In this document: one piece after another, positions 57,892 through 64,000 of the stretch | Layout: each line of letters opens with the position of its first letter | Position numbering within the stretch: the first letter of the stretch is position 1 | Origin: Leucaena leucocephala | Taxonomy: Eukaryota; Streptophyta; Magnoliopsida; Fabales; Fabaceae | NCBI GenBank assembly: GCA_037074615.1 | Contig: CM073558.1 | Location: 14,181,001 to 14,245,000 of the forward strand | Direction: 5' to 3' | DNA: 64,000 bases | Notes under the pieces: model-generated | Seen by the model: the letters and a program-made list of their open reading frames with translations, nothing else | Database searches by the model: none | What the model was told of the DNA's origin: nothing | Made by a program: the position numbers and the translations under genes

Positions 57892-58353
57892 GCTGATAGG
57901 TCAATTAGATATTCTAAGGGAATCCTTAAGGATATTCTAGTGTAGGTCAAGGACTTAATGTTCCCAGCTGATTTTTATATTTTGGATATGTCCAATGAGT
58001 TAGTAAATGATAGCACTTTGATCTTAGACTGACCTTTCCTCTAAACTTCCAAGACTATCATTAGTATGAAGCATAGTTCCATCACAATGGAAGTTGGAGA
58101 GCATATGGTAACCTTCAACATGAATAAAGCAATAAAATTTCCTTCTAATAATTCTGCTTTTACTGCTTTGAATGCCATTGATTATACTATTGAAGAGACT
58201 AGGGATGAATATGAATTGAGTTTGCATGATAATGATAGAGATAATGTGTTCACAAAAGGTTTGTTGAGTGATTTTACAGGATCTCAAGATGTTCTGGAAG
58301 CTGGAAGTGCAACAATTGAAGAAGGGTCAGGTTTCTGTGACCCAAAGTCATGA
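57892..58353 (+). pseudogene. Athila-type protease C-terminal half
   Basis: Begins ADRSIRYSKGILKDILV, then VKDLMFPADFYILDM and LILD-PFL, then ITMEVGEHMVTFNMNKAIKF, all in the order found in Athila proteases. Stops stand at the Gly/Arg before PFL and nearby. The open part (58066-58353) ends near the motif array. Reverse transcriptase, expected next, is absent. Confidence 0.85.
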
Positions 58354-58600
58354 CTAAGTAACTTGCACATCACGACTAAACATCAATCTAAGCCTCACTA
58401 TGAAGTTGAGTCGTGACCAAATGACTTTAAAGTCATGACACAAAACTCCAGAGACGATCAGTCGCGACACAAAGATGAAGATGTCACAACTAAACATCAA
58501 TCTGTTGAGGGACAACCTTTCTATGACCCTAAATTGTGACTAAAAGATCACCAGGTTATGACAACAAGTTCAAGAGACACACCCTGTCAACTGGAGTCAC
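58337..58600. repeat. GTCGCGAC-type motif array 1 (Athila)
   Basis: About ten copies and near-copies: GTCATGAC (58347), ATCACGAC, GTCGTGAC, GTCATGAC, GTCGCGAC (58461), GTCACAAC, TTGTGAC, GTTATGAC. Spacing is roughly 25-50 bp. Confidence 0.85.
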
Positions 58601-59545
58601 AATGAGAGGCTGAAAGGTTACAGGTAGAAATGCCATACTCAATCAGGGAACTCCAAAATCCTTCAGTTCCACACTCCACTATTTGGTTAAATGGCCAATA
58701 CATTATAACTCTTCTCACCCTCATTCTCATTCTAAACTTACATCTCATACCTTAAGGTCTTTGAAAGATTTAATCTCTAATAATAATGTAGGTATGGAAA
58801 TAATGATCCCAAGTATGTTGCAGTCTTAGACTAACCTCAGTTTGGTACGATACTTGGGAAAGCAGATGATAAATTGGAGGATCTACACAAGCTAGAGAAG
58901 AGTAACTATAGGGAATATATGAAGGATACGAAGGAAACACTTCCCAAGTCTATTGCTGCTATATGCCAACCACAATTAGGCAAGTTCAAGCTTAAAGAGG
59001 AAAAATTCAAGACGAGCTTGGATAAATCTCAGTATAAGATGCACGATTGTGGAATGCTAAAGTAGAGATAGGGCAATGGGGAAAACCTTCCAATCAAACA
59101 GCCATCTCTCAAAGTTTTATGATTTCCCATCGCCTCCTTGAGGCCAGGTTATCCCTTTCCTATCTCCTACTTGTTGCACATTTTTTTATCTATGATATGT
59201 TTGATATGTTAGGTTGAGTTTAGGAAAGGGATATTTCAATAGGATAGTTTTCATTTTCTATTTATTTCTATTTATTCTAGGTGTCTTTCTATTTTGAACA
59301 ACTCATTACTATCCATGTGTCGCTTACTCATTGATTGTTCTCTGTGGAACTTATATTCTCATATACATGATCTTAGCTTACCCATCCTGTCGTCTCTACC
59401 TTACTAGTATTGCTTTGTATGACTTGAATGTGACTGTGTGCTAAACTATTAATTTGCATTGAGTGATTAAGCTACCTGCTATTTTGAAGCTAGATTTGAT
59501 TGACTTTACAAAGTGATTGTGATCTTTTCTACTTTAGTTTTGTTG
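58601..59545 (+). mobile_element. Deleted pol region of the Athila element
   Basis: Only about 1 kb remains where reverse transcriptase, RNase H and integrase (over 3 kb) should be. An open frame at 58874-59065 (HKLEKSNYREYMKDTKETLP, lysine-rich) is not recognised. Pyrimidine-rich non-coding text follows. Confidence 0.5.
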
Positions 59546-59582
59546 ACATTGAGGACACTGTCAAGTTTATGTGTAGGGGAGG
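59546..59582 (+). other. Athila internal purine-rich marker
   Basis: ACATTGAGGACACTGTCAAG followed by TTTATGTGTAGGGGAGG. A closely related sentence after pol is a hallmark of Athila-type elements. Confidence 0.7.
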
Positions 59583-61363
59583 ATGTTTTTTATTTTGATT
59601 CTGTAAAAAAATCTTGTATTAATCCAATATTTCATCACAAATTTTTGGTTTTTGATCTTAATGTGTGTAATGAATTGCTAAAAATTGGATCCCCACTTTA
59701 AACTGTGTTGATAACTGGAAAGGTATTAGCATGAAAAAAATATTTTGGGACTTTGACAATTATCACTCGGTAGTCTTTGTGAAAACTGGTCATGACATAT
59801 GTGCTTTTTAGTCACGACCTGTAATGGAATTTTGGACTTAACATGCTCTTTGTGAACTATGGTCGCGACCTATGTACATAGTGGTTACGACAATAACTCT
59901 ATATTGATCTGAGTCACGACATGAGTCCTACCTAGTCGTGACTGTTCCTCTCTGTGTATTTGCGTCGTAAAAGGTACATTCCATGGTCGCGACTAAATGT
60001 TTTGAAAATCCTGAGCATGTACCCCTATGACAAGTAGTCGCGACCTTCACTGTTTTAAGTCACGACTATGTTTGAAAAATGTCCAATTCCCTTCTCTTTG
60101 CCTTATGTAAAGCTGTATAGAAGGATCCCTTTTGAACTATTGAGATTCTTTCACAAATGATTCATTGTTCCCTTATTTCAAATCCTTTTTAGCTCCTAGA
60201 AACCATTACCTCACCTGAACTTTTGGAAAATCTTGGAAATTGAATTTGAAACACCTAAGCTTTTACTGTTAGATTTTGATTATAACATGGTTCTAAGTGA
60301 TTACTTTGAAACTTTTAAATCATCATTTAGAGGGTTTTCAGTTGTGATGAGTGTTTTAATGCCTAGTGAATGATGAATATTGTTTGAGACTTTAGCTTAT
60401 GAGCAATATAGATCAAAACCTTTGTTGGAAGGATTCTCGACCTTAAATTCTATATTAAGTGATTATTTAATTAGTTTATATCCTCTAGAAATTGTCTTGG
60501 CTCTGAGTTCAGAATTACTTTCACATTTATGAATTGAACATGATAGTGGCATTCTTTCTAAACCCTTTTATCCCAAACCAAGCCCACTACATATTAAATC
60601 CTTAGTCACCCCTTTTGAGCACATTACTTTTTCTTTTCATCATTCTTATAGAAAGTTATATGTGCAAAACATCATTTTGAAATAAATTTTTTTCATGTCA
60701 AAAATTCATTATTGTTGTGTTATTGTGCTACAACTTCCATGAATAAGGTGCCAAATAAAAGAAGAGAAAAGAAGCATATTGCACTGAAAAAAAGAGAGTG
60801 CAAGCAAAAGATGCAAGAAAAAGAAAACAAGAAAAGAAGAGAAGGGGCACTATTATCAACTCTTATTAGCACAATTAACACAGCTACATCCCTAAAGACA
60901 TGAATTCATGCTACATATTCATTGTTGAATGCATATAGTACTTTCTATTCTTCATATTCTATTCCATATGGCCCATCTCCATCATTTCAACCCTAAAAGA
61001 CCTCTCGATTCTTTGCATAAGTGTTATATAGTTTCTAAGATTTAGAGCCATTACAAGCGTATGGTAGGATATTTTCCAATGTGAATATGAGTAAAAGAAC
61101 CCTAACAATGAGAGGAAATATATAGCTAATGACTTACACCCTTTGAGAGGATCTATTGCGCTCACACAGTTGAGGTTGATTTCATTTAGTAGTTGATTAC
61201 TTGCCATTGCTCACATTATCACCTTTGCATTCCCAAAAGATGACGAATTATTTTTTTTCAGTGTACACTATGGATTATGTTGTTATCTTGAATTTAATAG
61301 TCTTGTTCTAGGTGTGATTCATTTCTTTGTCCAGGAGTACAAAGGTTCAAGTGTAGGGAAATT
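59583..61363 (+). mobile_element. Athila 3' non-coding interior
   Basis: Long non-coding stretch between the purine marker and the LTR, with motif array 59783-60075. The small open frames (59513-59701, 60712-60903) have no recognised domain; the second is Lys/Arg-rich by composition. Ends in polypurine-like AGTGTAGGGAAAT at 61351-61363. Confidence 0.65.
59783..60075. repeat. GTCGCGAC-type motif array 2 (Athila)
   Basis: Ten or so copies: GGTCATGAC, AGTCACGACC, GGTCGCGACC, GGTTACGAC, AGTCACGAC, AGTCGTGACT, CGTCGTAA, GGTCGCGACTA, AGTCGCGACC, AGTCACGACTA. The centre-to-centre distance is mostly 25-60 bp. Confidence 0.88.
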
Positions 61364-62363
61364 GATAAGACACATTTTGTATATGGTTTCTGTGACATTT
61401 TTAAGAGTTTTATAACAACTTTACCATTCATTTTATTCCTTAAATTGTACTTTTATGGTAATACATGATTGTTCATAGCAATATGCTAATTAAACGGTAA
61501 AATGATAAATTAACTCTTCTAAACTGCATATATTCTATTATTTACTGATTTGGACTTTTACAATGAGCTTTTATGTTGGATTGCAGGTAGTTTGGAAGAG
61601 ATCAAGGACCAAGAAAGAAATCACAAGTCAATGAAAGTGAAACCATGCTCCGTGCCTTTTAGTCACGACCAAAGAGTCTGCCGGTCGTGACCTTGATTCT
61701 TCTAGAAGTCTCTCTGTGTTTATAGGTCATGACCAAAATATGGATCTGGTCGCGACTAAAATGCGAAATAAAAGAAGGGCATTTTGAATTAGGTCATGCA
61801 AAAATAAAAGGAGAGGAGGGCTGCTGTCAAATAGGAGACTAGTTTTTTACCTGATTAGGCTAAGAGGCAGTACTTGAGCGCTCTCTTATCACCTTCTCCA
61901 TATCTTCCATCGTTCTAGACATCTCTACAGGCTTCTCCATATCTCTACACCATTAATCTATAGTCTTCTCATTATTTCTTCATGGCATCATATCCAGACA
62001 GCGATTATAGTACAACATGAGTCATTTGAGACTATTCTTTAGTCTCTTAATGATGGATATGATATCTTGAGCTTATGGACTGAAACAAGGAGTTTCTACT
62101 ATTCTAATTTGCATATTCTCATGTTATGATTACTGCTAGATCTAGGGTTTTCATTTTATGAGCAAGTTTTTAATATCGATTGATCATTCTCAATTAGACT
62201 TTGTAATTGAATTCGAATGATTTGAACATTTGCTTTTTAATAGACTATTTTAGTTTGGATTTTAAGAGAGTTGGGTTATTATCAGCGATCTTTGTTAATT
62301 AATTCAATTGCTTGAAATCTAGGGTTTTTGATCGATGACCATTCGAGGGTGTTTTCATCATCT
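61364..62363 (+). mobile_element. Athila-type LTR (plus orientation)
   Basis: Starts TGATAAGACACA after the polypurine-like tract. It runs to about 62363, where it joins gag coding directly. The inverted copies at 43120-44273 and 57330-57891 extend further, so the 3' end of this LTR plus leader is deleted. Holds motif array 61664-61770. Confidence 0.75.
61664..61770. repeat. GTCGCGAC-type motif array 3 (in LTR)
   Basis: AGTCACGACC, GGTCGTGACC, GGTCATGACC and GGTCGCGACTA in about 100 bp. Confidence 0.85.
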
Positions 62364-62656
62364 AAAATGCCATGTCACTCAGAAATAGGAAAGAAGTCCA
62401 ATTTAAGGAAGATGAAACAAGGAAGGATATGGAAGATTTTGAAGCTGAAAATACAATATTTTCACAGATGAAGATTGGAAAATCAGAAAGTGAGAAAGAA
62501 CAACAACTTATGATCAAGAAGGCAACCCAAGAGGAGAACTCATACTCACAAGAGGAAACACAAGACAAGCAAGAAAAGGAAGTGATAATTCCAAGTCCAA
62601 CATACAAGGGAAAGCAAATTGAGAAGAAGGCAAAGTCGATCAAGCAAGGAGCATCT
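62364..62656 (+). pseudogene. Second Athila-type gag fragment
   Basis: The open frame (ATG at 62372) reads MSLRNRKEVQFKEDETRKD, which aligns with the AISLRSGRNMHFKET part of the gag at 56310-56370 and continues similarly (QIGKSES against KIGKSESEKE, then PSPTYKGKQ). It is cut at about 62657 by an LTR. Being joined directly to an LTR end shows a deletion or recombination junction. Confidence 0.8.
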
Positions 62657-64000
62657 ATAACATCCTTACTTTTATACGTCTTAGAGACCATTTAGTAGCA
62701 TTTTGAACCACTTACAAGACCTTGGAAGTCCATTAGCCAAATCTGGAATTTTACTCTTTCTAGGGTTACTGTTTATATGGTATTCCAGATTACGCAACGA
62801 ACTTTGAAAAGTCATAATTAATTCTAGAAAATCAAAATGAAGTGGTTCAAAAACCTACATAAAGTTAACATCTTTAACTTTAAGGAAAAAATAATTTCCA
62901 GACCAAATGATTAGCCAATTAATACAATTTTTCATTGAAATTTACTGTCCATTTGGTCAAAAACTCTGAAAATAGATTCTGGTCCCTTACTTTGGAAATT
63001 CATTTCTCTTGATATACACATCCAAATGAAATGTTCTACCTATGAAATTAAAGCTCTGAATGTGTGCTACATGCTCATAAAATTTTATGAAATAATTTCT
63101 TCATTTGCTAGGTCAAACTGAAGCCACAACAAAACTGCTTTAGGACCTACGTTTTTACCATTTCATTTTCCTTCCTTTTACTTTCAATAATTGTTTCAGC
63201 ATACATAAGCTTCTTAATATTCATATATATCATGTACATATGCCATAAGTATTTCAAATAGTTTCATCACATAAATAGACACTTTACATGGCATTTACAT
63301 ACATGGGTAATTTATAGTATGTGCTAAATCCTCAATACTTCACTTCCTTTCTTCCATTCTTTAACTCTTCTCCTCGCATACCTTTTTTCCATCATACTTA
63401 ACCTAAATTGGTTGGTTATGGGAGAGTGAGATTCTAGGGAATCTCAGTAGCAAACATTACCACTTAAATATGCAAGATGGATGCTAATGCATGATATGTA
63501 ATTTCATTAAACTTTCTTTGATTAGTGACATGCCATCATGCTATATACTCTTACATAATAGTGCATGGCCATGGAAACATGTTACTCACAATACATTCAA
63601 CATCATTTATCATTTCACAACATCATTCAAATAGCATATACATGTCAACACATAAGAATACCACATCAAGCACATAAAGAAGTAAGTTCACTACCTTGCA
63701 CTTAAGCTTTCCTCTTGATCTTTTGCACTTGCTCCCTAGCTTTCCAACCATGAAGCCTTTATGTCAATCACTTCCCAACATCTTCTTGGATGTTTCAAGG
63801 TTCTAAACACATTCATATTCATCACATAATTTATTAGGACTCATGAACTCCAACTATGTTTAAGACTAACTTTGTTACACTCTTTATTATCATAACTTTC
63901 TCTAATATTCACTAATCCACTTGGCCCTTGAACCAATTAATGTCTTAACTTTACCCTACACAATTTCATCTTTTGAATCCATCTATGAGCTTAGAATCAT
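62657..64000 (-). mobile_element. Partial A-family gypsy LTR (element K)
   Basis: The plus-strand start AACATCCTTACTTTTATACG and following text are the inverse of the A2 LTR ends (55088 backwards). It continues past the window. It contains the leader box and hairpin at 63427-63446. Inserted in Athila gag; the other end is not visible. Confidence 0.8.
63427..63446 (-). repeat. Conserved leader hairpin, K
   Basis: TGAGATTC and GAATCTCA, an 8 bp stem around TAGG. Relative to the other copies the loop-proximal pair is C-G instead of T-A, a compensatory change. Confidence 0.65.

Noticed and set aside
62362..62691. 109-codon minus-strand open frame
   Set aside because: It is antisense to the Athila gag fragment and has low-complexity Ser/Phe composition.
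1..64000. Host genes, tRNA or rRNA genes
   Set aside because: No intron-exon gene with recognisable domains, no tRNA cloverleaf and no rRNA sequence was seen; tRNA-like text is limited to retrotransposon primer sites.

Overview
The window is AT-rich plant nuclear DNA made almost entirely of transposable elements. Ty3/gypsy LTR retrotransposons with initiator-Met primer sites, an Athila-type element, Ty1/copia pol of the plant type, and a CACTA (En/Spm) transposon with its TNP2 transposase all point to a flowering plant, probably a eudicot. The species cannot be named from this alone. No intact host gene, tRNA or rRNA was found. The setting looks like old intergenic or pericentromeric heterochromatin.

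Left block (1-31383) is a deep nest whose order can be read from target-site duplications (TSDs). A minus-strand gypsy element B (LTR 28320-31383, internal part 27081-28319) received plus-strand gypsy element A1 (gag/protease remnant 1640-4239, 3' LTR 4240-27080). The A1 LTR was split by a 19.55 kb CACTA element (6525-26075, TSD TAT). The CACTA was hit by minus-strand gypsy element C (7687-16557, TSD AATGT) and by a copia solo LTR (21493-23162, TSD AGTAT). One LTR of C carries a further 745 bp insert (8111-8855). A further minus-strand LTR (1-1639) lies in the A1 gag.

Middle block (31384-44273) holds a short unassigned open frame, a gypsy-type LTR (about 31573-33120), a decayed Ty1/copia pol (33685-36042), a SIRE-like copia solo LTR (36492-38830) full of a dispersed TTCGATAA/TTATCGAA motif, two small terminal-inverted-repeat elements (39839-40982 and about 41293-41870), and a minus-strand LTR scrap.

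Right block (42801-64000) is a rearranged Athila-type cluster in both orientations. Gag and protease pieces survive, but reverse transcriptase and integrase are gone. A complete gypsy element A2 (44274-55088, TSD TCACA) interrupts the minus-strand Athila LTR, and another LTR of the A family (62657-64000) interrupts the plus-strand Athila gag.

Elements A1, A2, B, C and the 62657 LTR form one superfamily with very long LTRs (2.6-3.3 kb), short poorly coding interiors, a methionine-tRNA primer site and a conserved hairpin in the leader. The most unusual signals are non-coding: dispersed palindromic motif arrays (GTCGCGAC in the Athila cluster and in A2, TTCGATAA in the SIRE-like LTR, CGTTCTTG/CAAGAACG in a small TIR element), and the leader hairpin, which shows a compensatory base-pair change.
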